From Prorocentrum cordatum (lineage: Eukaryota > Sar > Dinophyceae > Prorocentrales > Prorocentraceae): a stretch of DNA of 64,000 nt. The stretch covers positions 62,001 to 126,000 of the forward strand of contig CAUYUJ010017841.1 in the NCBI GenBank assembly GCA_963575745.1, given 5' to 3'. Both the position numbers and the translations under genes were made by a program. Below the pieces are notes generated by a model. That model had not been told where the DNA came from. It searched no databases and saw only the letters and a program-made list of their open reading frames with translations. Below are positions 30,890 through 41,770 of the stretch, piece after piece. Every line of letters begins with the position of its first letter. Position 1 is the stretch's first letter.

Positions 30890-31290
30890 ATTCATATACA
30901 TATGCATATATATATGTGGATATGTACATGTATATGTCTGGATGTATGTATGACTGTACACATGTATGTGTGTATGATGTGTGTATGTGTGCATGTATAT
31001 GTATGCATGTGGGCCCATTGATCGCTCAGAAGGCGCCGGCTCGAACATAGGGCTCATCGGGCTCGCGTGTGATTTACATGTATGTATACATACTATATAT
31101 ATACATACATAAATATATATACACACATGGGGCTTGTAGGGCTGATAGGGCCCATGGGGCTCAGAGGGTAGGGCCCCCCATAGGGCTTCGCGGAGGTTCC
31201 ATGGGGCTCGCGTGGCCCATGGGGCCCGCGGCGCTTATAGTGCTCATGGGGCCTATGGGGATCGTAAGTCTCGTGGGGCCTGTGTGTATA
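30890..31290. repeat. TATG/TGTA microsatellite followed by GGGCCCAT minisatellite
   Basis: 30890-31130 is TATATG/TGTATG repeat with a short unique break; 31135-31285 is a loose GGGGCTCATGGGGCC-type array, the reverse complement of the array at 24865-25185. It lies in the presumed intron between exons a and b. Confidence 0.6.
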
Positions 31291-31294
31291 TATG

Positions 31295-31985
31295 TATACA
31301 TATATATATGGATATGATTATGCATGTGCAAAAATAGCATATATGCAAAAGACTACCCATCACCCCCCTACCCCCCCCCGCCCCGCCCCCCACCCCCCGC
31401 CCGAGGTCAGAGCGAGGGGGGGGGGAGGGGCACAAGGCGAGGGGGGGAATATGAGGAGGGGGGGCATTTGTTTGCGCCCATGTGCTGGCACTCGCGCACG
31501 GGCGAGTCAGCGGATACATGGCGTGCTTTGCCGGTGCCAAATCAGACTTGAAGGCTCGCCGGGAATGAAACACCATGAGTAGATGGCAGAAGTTTCAGCT
31601 ACTGGTGCGGCCTCACCGTTGAGCCAGATTCCTGGGTGGCGCATCGATCACAATCTGTTCCTGGGCACCTGAGCGATTGTTGGGGCCTGGGCGCCCCGAC
31701 GACTTGCTGCTAGATCTGTGGGAGAGAGTGTCCACGAGGGAGAGAGGAAGGGGCAAGGAAGGAGGCGCAAAGAGGAGGGGGGGGAACACGCGGAGGAAAC
31801 GAAATGGCGACAAAGAGTGGCCGAGAGAGGGAGGGCACTAGGGAGGGCGGGAAAGGAGTGAAGGGGGGCGAGAGCGCGAGGCGAGGGTGGCCCACATTCC
31901 CTGGCCCGCCGCCACTCCTCAAGGAGGGGGGGCGGGCCAAGGGTGAAGCGGGGGGCGGGGGGGGGATTTGGCTGCGCCGGCCCCA
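31295..31985. other. Low-complexity spacer, presumed intron
   Basis: Contains C-rich (31360-31400), G-rich (31415-31465) and GGAGGG-rich (31730-31960) tracts. No frame is convincing on either strand. Confidence 0.4.
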
Positions 31986-31989
31986 GGGC

Positions 31990-32421
31990 CCGGGCTTCAG
32001 CTTGGCCTCGTTCGGGAAGGACAGCCTCCACTGAACTGAGCAGCTCTTTCAAAGCCGCGAGCGTTAAAACTATGATTTTTTTCGTGCGCCACCTCTGCGA
32101 GGAAAAATGCAGCGGGGAGCCCAGGAACCGCACTAGGGTATTGCTTCTCACTGCTCTGTCATCACATTTATCTATTCTAGGAGAGCACGGCCCGATTCTC
32201 ACCCCTGAGGCTGCTTCGAAAGCGATGCGGCTCGGCAAAACAATGCTGAAATGTAACTCTTGGCTTTTTGCAGACAGCTGCATGAAAAACCGTTGTGTTT
32301 GGAGGCTCAGGCAGAAAGATCACTACTGGGATCATACGTTGTCTGAGTGCAGGTTGAACCCAGCGTGGTTTGACACCCTCCGCGAGGAGGACTTTCTTGG
32401 CAAGTTCAAGAAACAAGGTCA
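31990..32421 (+). CDS. Exon b of the plus-strand gene
   Basis: The frame reads TELSSSFKAASVKTMIFFVR, then LTPEAASKAMRLGKTMLKCN, SWLFADSCMKNRCVWRLRQK, DHYWDHTLSECRLNPAWFDT and LREEDFLGKFKKQ. The end fits a canonical donor (AAACAAG/GTCACATGG, 32419-32420). The WRLRQKDHYWDH and NPAWFDTLREEDFLGKFK segments are well structured and probably conserved. I associate them with the same uncharacterised family as exon a. Confidence 0.5.
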
Positions 32422-32511
32422 CATGGGACCGCCTCGTCCGTCGCCCCCCCCCACCCCCACCCCCTCTTCCCAAAACCTCACATGCGTTTCCTCGGGGGCA
32501 GGGGGCAAGGG

Positions 32512-32720
32512 GCATCAATCTTGCTCTCGCGGCCTTTCTGGCCCCGCGGGGTCGGCGGATGCTCAAGCGAGCCCTGTTGCATGACAGCGGTGCAGATTCG
32601 CCTGCCGACCTGACGACGCAGCTCCTGGCGCCTCAGCTGAGCCTGCTCCCGCTCAGCAGCTCGACCATTTCCCTCCAGTCGGGCAAGGCAGCCAGGACAG
32701 TTGCGTCCCATAATTTTCTC
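32512..32720 (+). CDS. Possible exon c of the same gene
   Basis: After GGGGCAAG the frame reads INLALAAFLAPRGRRMLKRA, then LLHDSGADSPADLTTQLLAP and a Ser/Leu-rich tail. A basic helix near the C-terminus would suit the end of this protein. The assignment is weak; the Ser/Leu-rich part may be non-coding. Confidence 0.25.
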
Positions 32721-32837
32721 CAGGGACCCTGGCGCCTCCTGCCATTGCCAGGGCCCAACCCCGCATTGACGGGCTTCGGCGGGCGCGAGCGTGGAGCTCA
32801 AAAAGACCACCCGGGGTCGCTCTTGCGCGCGCCGACA

Positions 32838-32975
32838 AGTTGAAGGATAAGGGCGAGGACGACGAGGAGGAGGAAAGAGGGGGGCGGGGGAACGGGGGGG
32901 GGGGGAAGGAGGAGGAGAAGGAGGAGGACGAGGAGGAGGAAGAGGAGACACACACACACGCACACACACACACAG
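32838..32975. repeat. GGA/GAG tract and CA repeat
   Basis: GAGGAGG-type purine tract followed by a CACACA run at 32947-32974. Confidence 0.75.
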
Positions 32976-32989
32976 GGTCTCTCCTGGCA

Positions 32990-33470
32990 TCTCTTGGGGG
33001 GCTCTTGGGCGGGCCTCCTGAGGCAGCTTGGGGGTCAGTTGGGGCCTCTTTCGGGGTTGTATCCTTGGGGGCCTCCAGCTCGGTGCTTAAGGGGTTTCTT
33101 AAGGGCCTCCTGGGGCGGCCTCTTGGGGGCTTCTCGGGATCGAGAGCTCGAAATGCAATTTCGGGTCCCTCGTTTGAGCCCCCTCTTGGAGCTATGCGCC
33201 GGCATGGGTGCTGATAGGGCCGCCTTCGGGCCCTTCTGATCCTGGAGGTGTCTTCGGCTGTTTTCGGAGCGCCGTGCGGCCGAAAAGACGAGAACCCCCG
33301 CGCCCATCAAACAGTATGGGGCATCAGTGGCATTTGTCTTTGGGTTTCTGGGAAGCATCTTGGGGCGCATCGGGGTTTGTTTCGGAGGCGTGCTTGGCAA
33401 TCTCGAGTCCGCGGCCGCGCTGCAGGGGTCGCCGTTTGATCAGAAACCCTGCCAGGCAACCCGAACCACA
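32990..33470. other. Spacer with degenerate CTTGGGGGCCTC words
   Basis: CTTGGGGG/CTTGGGGC-like words recur every 12-25 nt over 32994-33140. No supported gene. Confidence 0.35.
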
Positions 33471-33523
33471 AAGCGATGATCAACCATTCCTCCTCTTCCT
33501 GTTTGTCCTCCTTCTCCTCCTTC

Positions 33524-33531
<8 letters not shown>

Positions 33532-33602
<71 letters not shown>

Positions 33603-33702
33603 NNNNNNNNNNNNNNNNNNNNNNNNNNNNNNNNNNNNNNNNNNNNNNNNNNNNNNNNNNNNNNNNNNNNNNNNNNNNNNNNNNNNNNNNNNNNNNNNNN
33701 NN
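33532..33702. other. Poly-T run into a 100-N assembly gap
   Basis: About 71 T residues (33532-33602) end in exactly 100 N (33603-33702), a conventional placeholder for a gap of unknown length. The sequence after the gap starts in AGG repeats. Confidence 0.95.
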
Positions 33703-34418
33703 AGGAGCAGGAGCATTAACAGGAGCAGGAGCAGGAGCAGGAGCAGGAATAGGAGGAGGAGGAGGAGGAGGAGGATGCAGGAGGAGGAGGAGGAGGAGGA
33801 GCAGGAGGAGGAGGAGCAGGAGGAGGAGGAGGAGGAGGAGGAAAGGTCGGCGGAGGTGCTGCCCCCCTAATTATCGTTGCCCCTCGTTCACGCCGTGTCG
33901 GAAGCCAGGGCGCGCGTGGTCGATGCAGGAACCTGCCGTGCATCATTACAGCGTTGCATGGCCTTCCCCTCCAGCGCGTCGCGAGAAGAGGCGGCCATCT
34001 CCCCTCGAGGAGCAGAAGAGGGGAAGTGGCCAAGGGCGGAGTGGTAATGACGATTGTTAGAATGTTGCCGACGATGATGGTAGTGGTAATGATGATGATG
34101 CTGATGATGATGCTGATGATGATGATGCTGATGATGCTGATGCTGATGCTGATGCTGATGCTGCTGATGATGATGACGATGCTGCTGCTGCTGATGATGA
34201 CGATGCTGATGCTGCTGCTGATGATGCTGATGATGATGAGGATGCTGATGAGGCTGATACTGATGCTGATACGGATGCTGCTGATGATGATACTGATGAT
34301 GATGGAGAAGAAAAGAACAATACTAATACTTCGGCAACGATAATAATGATAATAATAATGATACTACTACGAATAGCAATAATAGTACTAATAATAATAA
34401 TAATACTAGTAATAATAG

Positions 34419-34450
<32 letters not shown>

Positions 34451-34500
34451 GTAATAATAATACTAATAATAATTATTATTAACATTATAATAATATTAAG
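33703..34500. repeat. Trinucleotide repeat series: AGG, then GAT/GCT, then AAT
   Basis: 33703-33845 is AGG/AGC, 34078-34310 is GATGAT/GATGCT, 34320-34500 is AATAAT/ACTAAT, with a short unique part at 33850-34060. Confidence 0.85.
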
Positions 34501-34639
34501 CTGTTGACGAATCTGACGGTGATGATTGACTACGGCGGCGACTACGACGACGGTGATAGTAGTTCTCCCCTGGGCAGTGGATGTTACAGGGGGGGGGCCA
34601 GTTCTTGTAGGAGGAATGCAATCCTGGCACCCAGAGTGC

Positions 34640-35210
34640 GAAACAGCTGCCGCTGGCGTGCCGTGCTGTGCCGTGCCGTGCCGTGCCCTGCCCGCGTGCC
34701 GTGCCGCGCCGTGCCGTGCCGCGCCACGCCGTGCCGCGCCGTGACGGGCCGTGCCGTGCCGCGCCGTGCCGTGCCGCGCCGCCCGTCCGACGTGCGGCAG
34801 AGGTGCCGCCCGCGTGCCCCGCCATGCCGTGCCTCGGCGTGCGGTGCCCGTGTGCAGCGGCGTGCCTCTGCTCGTGCAGCCTCGCGCCTCGTGGCTGCGC
34901 CCTCCCCAGGGGCCCGCGCTCCCTCCCGGCGACTCCTCCGCAGAGAGCATGCGCGGAGCCGTTGGCCGGCGCCCGTGGCTGGACGAGGCCCGCAGGGAGG
35001 AAACCGGCTCCCATGGCTTCTGGAGTGCAGGAGAGGTGTCGCCCGCGTGCCGTGCCGTGTTCTGCCCGTGTGCTTCGCCGTGCCGTGCCGTGCCGTGCAT
35101 GGTTTTGTTGGACTGCCAGGCGGTGCCTCGCCGGCTTGCCGTGCAGCGCCCTGCCCGTGAACCGTGCCGTGCTGTCCTCGGGCTTCTGGATGCAAGGAGG
35201 GTGCCGCCCG
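34640..35210. repeat. GTGCC/GCGCC pentanucleotide minisatellite
   Basis: Long stretches of GCCGTGCCGTGCCGCGCC (34658-34790 most regular), with interspersed GTGCC words to about 35170. The very long Arg/Ala/Cys-rich ORFs over it in several frames exist because a 5-nt repeat without stops is open in all frames. Confidence 0.8.
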
Positions 35211-35318
35211 TCAGAGGAGGAAAAGGTACCCAGGCCTCAACCCTCCCCTCGTTTTCCCATTTTTGGGCCTCCTGGGATGCCTTCGTCTCGGGGGCCACAT
35301 GCGAACCCAGTAAATACC

Positions 35319-35627
35319 CTCCTCTCCGCCTCATATTACACTTGCCTCTTTCGCTGCCTTCCTTGCCTCACCCTGACACTGCGGCGTTGCACCGCAGCTG
35401 TTAGTGTTTGCAGGAGTTAAAAGGAACGTGCTGGCCCGCACGCGCGCGCCGAGGGGTTCGCTCCCTCGTCGTAGTCCGGCCTCCTCCCTTACCACTCCTG
35501 AGTACAATCGCTTAACGGTTACTTGGAGTTTCATCGATGTCTCATCCCGTATCCTCTACTACTGAGCAGAGCCAACATGAAACCTTAGTTCCTTTGTCAT
35601 CTTACCCCGATTCTCAGAGGAAAGACT
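35319..35627 (+). repeat. ~310-bp direct repeat, copy 1 (5' end of element 2)
   Basis: Matches 63133-63458 at about 93% by hand count, plus small indels (the largest about 16 nt). It includes a C/T-rich 5' part, GAGTACAATCGCTTAACGGT and the start of the ORF at 35537. It could be a long terminal repeat or simply a repeated 5' end. The nucleotides that follow (TGGTTATCAACC from 35627) begin with TGG, as a tRNA primer-binding site would. Confidence 0.75.
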
Positions 35628-36574
35628 GGTTATCAACCGAAACCCGCGACCAAGTGGCGACAGGGATGAGCTATGACGAGACAGCCGAATTGCCCGCCAG
35701 AGACGAGCTCATATCACAAGTTGTACAACATGACGGGCAAGAATCACAGGACGGCGGCCTGGGGAGGGGTCGCCCTCCCTCTTCTTCTATCGCCACTCGG
35801 GTCTCTCGTGGGACGAGTAGGGGAGAAGCTATAGATTTGTCCAGAGACGATTCTCCCTCTCGGATTCCGATCGGCGATCGTGAACAGACCTCTGACCCGA
35901 CGAGGCGAGATGGCACAACAGCAAAGATCAGACGAGGAGCTTTCTCGTCGTTAATTGCCGTATCTTCGGGAACAATAAGCTCCAGCCCTATTGCTACGCG
36001 GACTATCGTGCCGGCCTCTGGCCAAGCCAGTGGGTCGGGAGAAGCTGAAGAGTCCAGAGGCGTGTGCCCCACCGTCCCAGACGGATGGGGAAACGCACAA
36101 GGGACTTATCCCATCCCGATAGCTTTGAACGGACAGACCGGCCAAGATAGTGACGAACAGTTTGATGATGGAAACGGCATTAACTCCATGGAGGAAGACA
36201 TTGAGTATGCCAACTATCAAGGGTCACTTGGCCGAGATTTGTCTTCGATAATGGATGCAGACCACCCCGTCCAAGACGAGAGGTGGTCCCCTGGGCAGGA
36301 TAGGATTGACTACGATCAAGTGGAAGCCCTCCGGGAAGCACTGGCAATGCCAGACTCGGACATCGAGATAAGTGACCTGACGCCCCAGGCGGTCGAGGTG
36401 GAAATGGAATGTCCGACCCAAGCGAAGCATGACCGGGAGGTCACAGGACGAATTCCCGCTCCTCAATTCAAGAAGCAAATGAATGCGGATTATGACTTGA
36501 ATGATTCTCCGCTTCAGGGTTTCATCGGACTGCCGTCGCCACAGGCGATTGGCAACCGTCGATGCCCGTCGTAG
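35537..36574 (+). CDS. N-terminal Gag-region ORF of element 2
   Basis: This is a 345-codon open frame from the ATG at 35537 (MSHPVSSTTEQSQHET), whose start lies inside the direct repeat. It is Ser/Thr/Asp-rich and largely disordered, with acidic stretches (EQFDDGNGINSMEEDIEYAN; YDQVEALREALAMPDSDIEI). No catalytic motif. It is the longest intact frame of the 5' half and ends at 36572 in overlap with the next frame. The second copy (63379 onward) keeps the first ~25 codons, then reaches TAG at 63458-63460. Confidence 0.5.
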   Translation: MSHPVSSTTEQSQHETLVPLSSYPDSQRKDWLSTETRDQVATGMSYDETAELPARDELISQVVQHDGQESQDGGLGRGRPPSSSIATRVSRGTSRGEAIDLSRDDSPSRIPIGDREQTSDPTRRDGTTAKIRRGAFSSLIAVSSGTISSSPIATRTIVPASGQASGSGEAEESRGVCPTVPDGWGNAQGTYPIPIALNGQTGQDSDEQFDDGNGINSMEEDIEYANYQGSLGRDLSSIMDADHPVQDERWSPGQDRIDYDQVEALREALAMPDSDIEISDLTPQAVEVEMECPTQAKHDREVTGRIPAPQFKKQMNADYDLNDSPLQGFIGLPSPQAIGNRRCPS

Positions 36575-37255
36575 TTACGGACGATGAAAAGATTGCCCCC
36601 CCGGCTTCGCTGGATGAGTTGATTAGACAAGACGAAAGGGATGAGGAGCTTCGAGAGACGGCTAGACCGCCAGAGAGCACGCACGTGCGTCCCAGATCGA
36701 ATGCTTCGAGCCGGGGAAGGCTCAAGATACCCAGATCTGGAGCTCGATCTATATCGAGGAGCAACAGCGCGATGTCCATGCGTGGGACATGCTGGAACCA
36801 TGGCCCAGACTGCCCGCCGCAGGCTGAGAACTGGTGTCCGGGGAAAGCCCGCAAGCCTGATGGAGCATGTAGGCGTCCAGCGTGTAAAAGTTGCTCAGAC
36901 GTGTGTCCCAAGTGTCGCAATCAGTGGTGTCGTGCGTAGACTGCACGCCGATGGAGGAGCACAGTTGCTCGTGCCTTCTCCTCCAGGCGATGCAAAATCA
37001 GGCTAGATATGTTGAGGCCAAAACCCAGCAATAATTCCTGGCCCGCGAAGCTCAAAGGGCCGAGAAAGCCCGTCTGGACCGAGAAGAAATGAATGCAGTC
37101 GTTGAGGGCGTTCGGAAGACGTTCGAGGCCGAGAGACTCGCAATGGCCCAGGCGGTCAGGGAACGGGAACAAGAACTGGTAGAACATATGTTCCATCAAA
37201 CCGCGGCTGCCAAGCCGCGCGCGGAAGAAAAACCGAGGGCAGATATGTTGAGATG
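36562..37255 (+). pseudogene. Cys-rich patch and coiled coil of Gag, element 2
   Basis: 36565-36937 ends in a cluster of nine Cys (CWNHGPDCPPQAENWC; CRRPACKSCSDVCPKC), plausibly a zinc-binding module. In another frame 36990-37255 encodes a Glu/Arg/Ala coiled coil (AREAQRAEKARLDREEMNAV; KTFEAERLAMAQAVREREQE), interrupted by TAA near 37031. The order matches the Cys pair and coiled coil of element 1 at 4.2-5.2 kb, in reverse. Confidence 0.5.
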
Positions 37256-37890
37256 ATAGTCTCCGAACGACCAGCCGTTATGATGCTAAACAGTCAGTCT
37301 GTTGATGCCATGACCGCATCCGCCGCTGTTGCGGCGGCAAGAATAGAAGGAGAAAGGATCGCCACAGCCAGGGCAGCACAAGAAAGAAAGGAGCTCCAAA
37401 AACAACTTCAATCTGCCAGGCTGGAAGCGGCCAGCACCCAGATTGTAACTAAGACGATAGTTGATCAGAATAAGCAGTATAGAGAAGAGCTCAGGTCACA
37501 TGAGAATGCCGGGGCATCTTCAGCGCGTGCAGTTGAGCGACATTACGTGCCCACCGGCTAAGCCGGTTGGGGCGGGTAGACGGCCGTCGCCGGCGGCCTG
37601 GCCGTCCAGCGCAAAGTCTATGCAGGCTCAGTCTGGCTCGACGACCATGGTAAGCGCGATGCCGCCGACGCTGAAAGTGAGAGCTGCGCCGCAGCCACAG
37701 CCCGCGAAATGGGGCGAAGAGGAGAGTTGCTCGTTTTGCTTCAACCCGAAAGTAGGAGATTGCGCCACTCGTGGAATGCCAAATTGCAAGGACCACTTCG
37801 ATGAACAAAAAAACACCAGACGATGTTCTGCATGTGCTCAAATAAAGAATTTGCCCGCAGAACAAGAGAGGTGGGACGAGCAGTAGCTGA
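37253..37890 (+). pseudogene. Second coiled coil and Cys-rich module of Gag, element 2
   Basis: The first part (37253-37561) is Ala/Glu/Gln coiled coil (IATARAAQERKELQKQLQSA). The next frame (to 37886) has CSFCFNPKVGDCATRGMPNC, a downstream His and CSACAQIKN, again zinc-finger-like. The hairpin at 37551-37570 lies at the junction of the two frames. Confidence 0.45.
37551..37570. repeat. Short palindrome of the GGC-NNA-GCC family (first copy)
   Basis: Left arm CCACCGGC, loop TAA, right arm GCCGGTTGG; the right arm is one nucleotide longer, as in most copies. This is the 5'-most member. Confidence 0.7.
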
Positions 37891-38365
37891 AACACAGTGC
37901 CGACCAGGACTTTCGGGCCCAGCAGCAGAAGCTTCTCGGCGAATGCAACGCCGACAACTTAAATTTTCGGCAGAAGAAGGGGCAAGCCGAGGGGCAAATT
38001 TGATTGAGCCCAGAACGGTCAACTGCCAACATCCGGGAGAAGGATGGGGCTCTAGCGCGCGCAGTTACATCAGAGAGTGAAGTGATGAAGCCCAAAGCTA
38101 TCATCGCAAAACCCTTTCCATATGGCGAGAAAGAACAGGCACATTGCCCAACTTTGGTTCATTTGATATGCCTTTGCTTTCGCAGGAAACGCCCGTGAGG
38201 CCTGTCGCGCGACCCAACTTCGCTGTTCCTGGTCCTGCAATCGAAGGTCCGGCCAAGCCGAGTGCCTCCGAGAATGGCTCACCTATCATTATGACTTTGA
38301 TAGGAAACAACGATGACAGGGCATTTGTCAACTATTACCCATTCTCCAAGGACGGACCTGTGAGA

Positions 38366-38431
38366 CCGCCAGCGGCCAAGCCGTCTGGCGGATAAAAAAA
38401 GATTATGCGCCAGCGGCTATGCCGCCAGGCG
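38366..38431. repeat. Two adjacent palindromes of the GGC-NNA-GCC family
   Basis: At 38366-38391 the left arm is CCGCCAGCGGC, loop CAA, right arm GCCGTCTGGCGG (perfect apart from one bulged T). At 38407-38431 the left arm is GCGCCAGCGGC, loop TAT, right arm GCCGCCAGGCG. The first is in frame and encodes PPAAKPSGG just before a stop. Confidence 0.8.
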
Positions 38432-39240
38432 GGGCAGGACAGGACAAAGATGGGGATGACAGTAGTGTTGCACCGAGTACTGAGATTTTGACGGCACTTA
38501 ATGATTCTCTACGCGATCGGCCAGAGAAGCCGCCTCCAGGGAGTCCGGGGGGACCTGGATGCCCAGGCGGTGGAGGCGGTCGTGGTGGACCTCAGGGCCC
38601 AGGAGGGCCGCATGACCCGGGGGGCCTTGAAGAGAGTACCCCGTTGGACCAGTGGAGACAGGTTGGAAGCCATCAGAAAGCTTATCTGAAGGACATTCCC
38701 GACGTTGCAAACATTCGGGAGTGGCAGATGCATGCAATCCGCGCAATTGCTGGATCATCTCCTGAGATTCAAGCAGCACAGCGTTGGATCATGGAATCTA
38801 TGGGCCCGGCTGTGGAAGATGAACAGCTCAGAGACCCAGGTCGCTTCCAGCGTCTTGACATCATGATCGCCACAAATTTGATCGAAACGTTTACCAAAAT
38901 GCGTAGGAATCGCGCACTGCCCAATCACCATGCACACTTTCTTCAACAGATCAATCGAATGGAGTGCGGCGCCCAGAATGAGGAGAGGCTCTTTACGGGG
39001 CGCGAGATGGTACGAGCCATTTGCTGCTGGTGTTCTGTTAGATCGGAGTGAGGTCAACATGTATTTCGCGTGATATCTTCAAAGTAGTCATTGACCCAAA
39101 CAAGCCAGATGGTGAGTTATATCATTTCTGTAATGAAGGGACAGACGTTTACCGACAACTCTACGGTGTCCGACCTCCATCTTATGAAATGAGAGCTGTT
39201 ATTCTCACGCACACATTTCATGGAGCACTGCAGGAAGCCT
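38419..39240 (+). pseudogene. Capsid-like region of Gag, element 2
   Basis: After a Gly/Pro-rich hinge the frame reads WRQVGSHQKAYLKDIPDVAN, then MHAIRAIAGSSPEIQAAQRW, DIMIATNLIETFTKMRRNRA and NHHAHFLQQINRMECGAQNE: mostly helices, as in copia capsid regions. The stop at 39049-39051 separates it from 39054-39240 (YHFCNEGTDVYRQLYGVRPP; YEMRAVILTHTFHGALQEA), which matches the equivalent part of element 1 (YHFYDEWMRVTLEMEKP). Confidence 0.55.
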
Positions 39241-40473
39241 AAGAAGTCAGAATTTGTCTGCCAACTTTCCGATTTGTCCAAAGACAAGTTGGGAGTAGGC
39301 GTAAGATCTTACGAGTGGCTCATGGCCCATATTGAAGGGGTTATGTTGCGTGACAAAGAAGAATGGAACATCAGTATGTATGAGAGTACTCTAAACCAAC
39401 GTGCCCGACAGGCGCGATTGGGCGGAGGTGGACACAATAGTTACGACAATCGTCGAAGTGCCAACGGCAAAGCCGCTCCGGCAGAAGTGGCATCGCGTCT
39501 TGGGAAACCCACGGACGTGATGAAGAGTGGTTTGACTAAGGGCGAGACGACGTGCAAGCTCGTGCGCAAGGGCCAGACCTGCCCGAAACCAGGTCAGGGG
39601 TGTCCATTTAATCACAAGAAGCCCAAAGCTGCCGCACCGGCCCAGCCGGCTGCGGGGACTCAGTCAAATTCTGCTTCGGCTCAAAACAAGAATCCCAGAG
39701 GGAGATCTGAGAAACCTGATGGCCGAGGCCGAAAGGGACGGAGCCGATCAAAGACCCCGGCGGGTGGCCGCGGGAAAGGAGCGCAACGACGGAACAGGAG
39801 TCAATCCAACCGTTCGCGCGGAAAAGAGAGCACGCTGCCATGCTATGTTTATTCGCGTGATCCCAAGACTTGCCGCGGAGCTGAGGACGGTTGCAACGGG
39901 CAACATAGAGGCTTAACCGATGCAGAAAAGCTCAAGCGCGATAAACATGGACAAGCGGAGCTGGATGCTGGACAGTCTCTAGGATATGAGCGAACAGTTA
40001 AACAAGCCAATGCCGCAGCTGCCAATGTCTCCTCCACTGCTGGTAATAGCGGCTCTAGGACCTCTAGTAACAATTCAGAGAAACGCAGGAAGGATGGAGA
40101 TAATAATAAGAGCAGAGGCAGAGGCAAAGACATGATTTGCCGCTCTTTTAATGCAACAGGCAAATGCACGCGTGGAAAAGATTATTGGTTTGCCAAGCCC
40201 ACGACTGGCCGCCCGCGACATTGGCTTCGCACTGGCGGCCCAGCCGCCAGTGCTGGAGGACTGATTGGTATACTTTTGTTAAGAATACTCTTTCTTATCT
40301 TCCTCGCTCGGTGGACGCAGCGACGCCCGCGTCGGTCAAGCCGAAAGCGGGGGGGCGGGGAGGTGTTCACTGACCGAGTCAGCTTGGGCGTCATTGCGCG
40401 TCCCGCCCCGTTAGCTCGGGGCCTCCCTGGGCAGAAGCAGGCCGGCCCTCATTTTCCAAGGGCCTCTGTGTAG
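39220..40473 (+). pseudogene. Gag C part with CCCH-type fingers, element 2
   Basis: The frame contains VRSYEWLMAHIEGVMLRDKE and then Cys/His fingers: C-x8-C-x6-C-x3-H (CKLVRKGQTC..GCPFNH), C-x9-C-x6-C-x3-H (CYVYSRDPKTC..GCNGQH) and a third (CRSFNATGKC) whose last Cys and His are replaced by Trp and Pro (KDYWFAKP). The linkers are basic and Gln/Ser/Gly-rich. Spacing is that of CCCH (C3H1) RNA-binding fingers, not a retroviral CCHC knuckle. After the third finger comes a perfect hairpin (40229-40253), and coding sense is lost. Confidence 0.65.
40229..40253. repeat. Perfect 11-bp palindrome of the GGC-NNA-GCC family
   Basis: Left arm GCACTGGCGGC, loop CCA, right arm GCCGCCAGTGC, no mismatch or bulge. 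Located just after the damaged third finger. Confidence 0.85.
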
Positions 40474-40599
40474 ATTCTAGCGGAGGAATTAATCTTGACC
40501 GTCTTGAAGCTGCCCTCTCCACTGCTCGTGCAAACATCTCACCCTCCCACCCGCAACTTGGTCGCAAGACCTCTTCAGACAAGACCGCGACGGTAGGTG

Positions 40600-41216
40600 C
40601 CACATGGCACTTGGCCACGACACCGACGCCGACGACGACGGCGACGTCGACGACGACGGCGCCGCCGACAGCGACTGCGACGACACCGACGACGTCTCCA
40701 ATGTTTTCGACGGCGACAACGACGACGACGACACCGACGACGACGACAACGACGCCGACGACGACGACGAAGACGACGACGACGTCGCCAACGGAGACGA
40801 CGACGAGGGAGGAGAAAAAACGACGACGGCGACAACGACGACAACGACGATGGAGGAGGGAAGACGGCGACGACGCCAACGACGAAGAAGGAGGAAGGAC
40901 GGCGACGCCGACGACGACAACGACGAGGGAGGAGGGAAGACGACGACGATGACAACGACGACGAAGACGACGACGACGGCGACGAAATGAAAGGACGACG
41001 ACGAGACGCCGACGACGGACGACGACGACGAGGGAGGGGGATAACGACGAGGGAGGAGTGAAGACCACGACGACGACGACGACGGCGACGAAATAGGAGG
41101 GACAACGACGAGACGCCGACGAAGACAACGAGGGGGGAAGGACGACCACGGCGACAACGACGACGGAAACGACTACGACGCCAAGACGACGACAACGACG
41201 ACGAGGAAAGACAGAG

Positions 41217-41251
<35 letters not shown>

Positions 41252-41295
41252 GGGAGGAGGGAGGACGATGACGACGACGTCGCAAGAGCGCGCGC
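40600..41295. repeat. GAC/CGA trinucleotide tract, about 690 nt
   Basis: Nearly continuous CGA/GAC repeat with GGAGGG-type interruptions every 60-90 nt (GAGGGAGGAG at 40807, 40926, 41032 and 41257), so a higher-order unit is likely. Poly-Asp, poly-Arg and poly-Ser/Val ORFs over it on both strands are artefacts. Confidence 0.85.
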
Positions 41296-41302
41296 GCGCC
41301 CT

Positions 41303-41770
41303 TTTGTTGAAAATCCGTGTTGCGAAACCTTGGGTTCTTGTAGGTTCTTTGGGCGCGCGATTTTGAAATCCTTTTGAAACCGATGGTTTTTGAAGGATTT
41401 CGGCATGCGCCCGCGACGACGCGCGCGTCTGCACTTCGTTTCATTTTTGCAGAGGATTCTCGCGACGGCACGCGCGCAGGGGCGTTCGACAGATTTCGAC
41501 ATGCGCGCGCGCGAAGCCCGTTTGGTAGCATTTTGCGAAAATCTTGGAATATCTATTGTTTCCTTAAGATTTCGCAAGACCTCACGCGGAAGTTTTTTTA
41601 GCAAATCAGCGTTGCGAAACCATGTGTTTTGTATGTTCCTTTTTTTTTTTTCGGAAGCTCGATTGCGAAATCCTTCCGGCACCGAAGGTTTTTGAAGGAT
41701 TTCGGCATGCGCGCGCGACGACGCGCGCGCGTGCACTTCGTCCCATTTTTTGCAAGGGACTCGTGGAAAA
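41303..41770. repeat. Direct repeat of ~165 bp, two copies ~290 bp apart
   Basis: Copy 1 (41303-41463) and copy 2 (41592-41764) share GTTGCGAAACC, GAAATCCTT, TTTTTGAAGGATTTCGGCAT, a GCGCGACGACGCGCGCG palindrome and TGCACTTCGT. Between them lies a related third, shorter piece (TTTCGACATGCGCGCGCG). No coding potential. Confidence 0.6.

Noticed and set aside
35314-35318. Possible target-site duplication flanking the 35.3-63.46 kb repeats
   Set aside because: The five bases before copy 1 (ATACC) and after copy 2 (AGCCC) do not match.
34057-35334. Minus-strand 425-codon ORF and plus-strand 200-250-codon ORFs
   Set aside because: They run through the GAT/AAT and GTGCC repeats; overlapping frames are all open, the signature of low complexity.
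40391-41531. Minus-strand ORFs of 220-350 codons rich in Ser, Val and Arg
   Set aside because: Translations of the GAC tract in other frames; a stop-free trinucleotide repeat is open on both strands.
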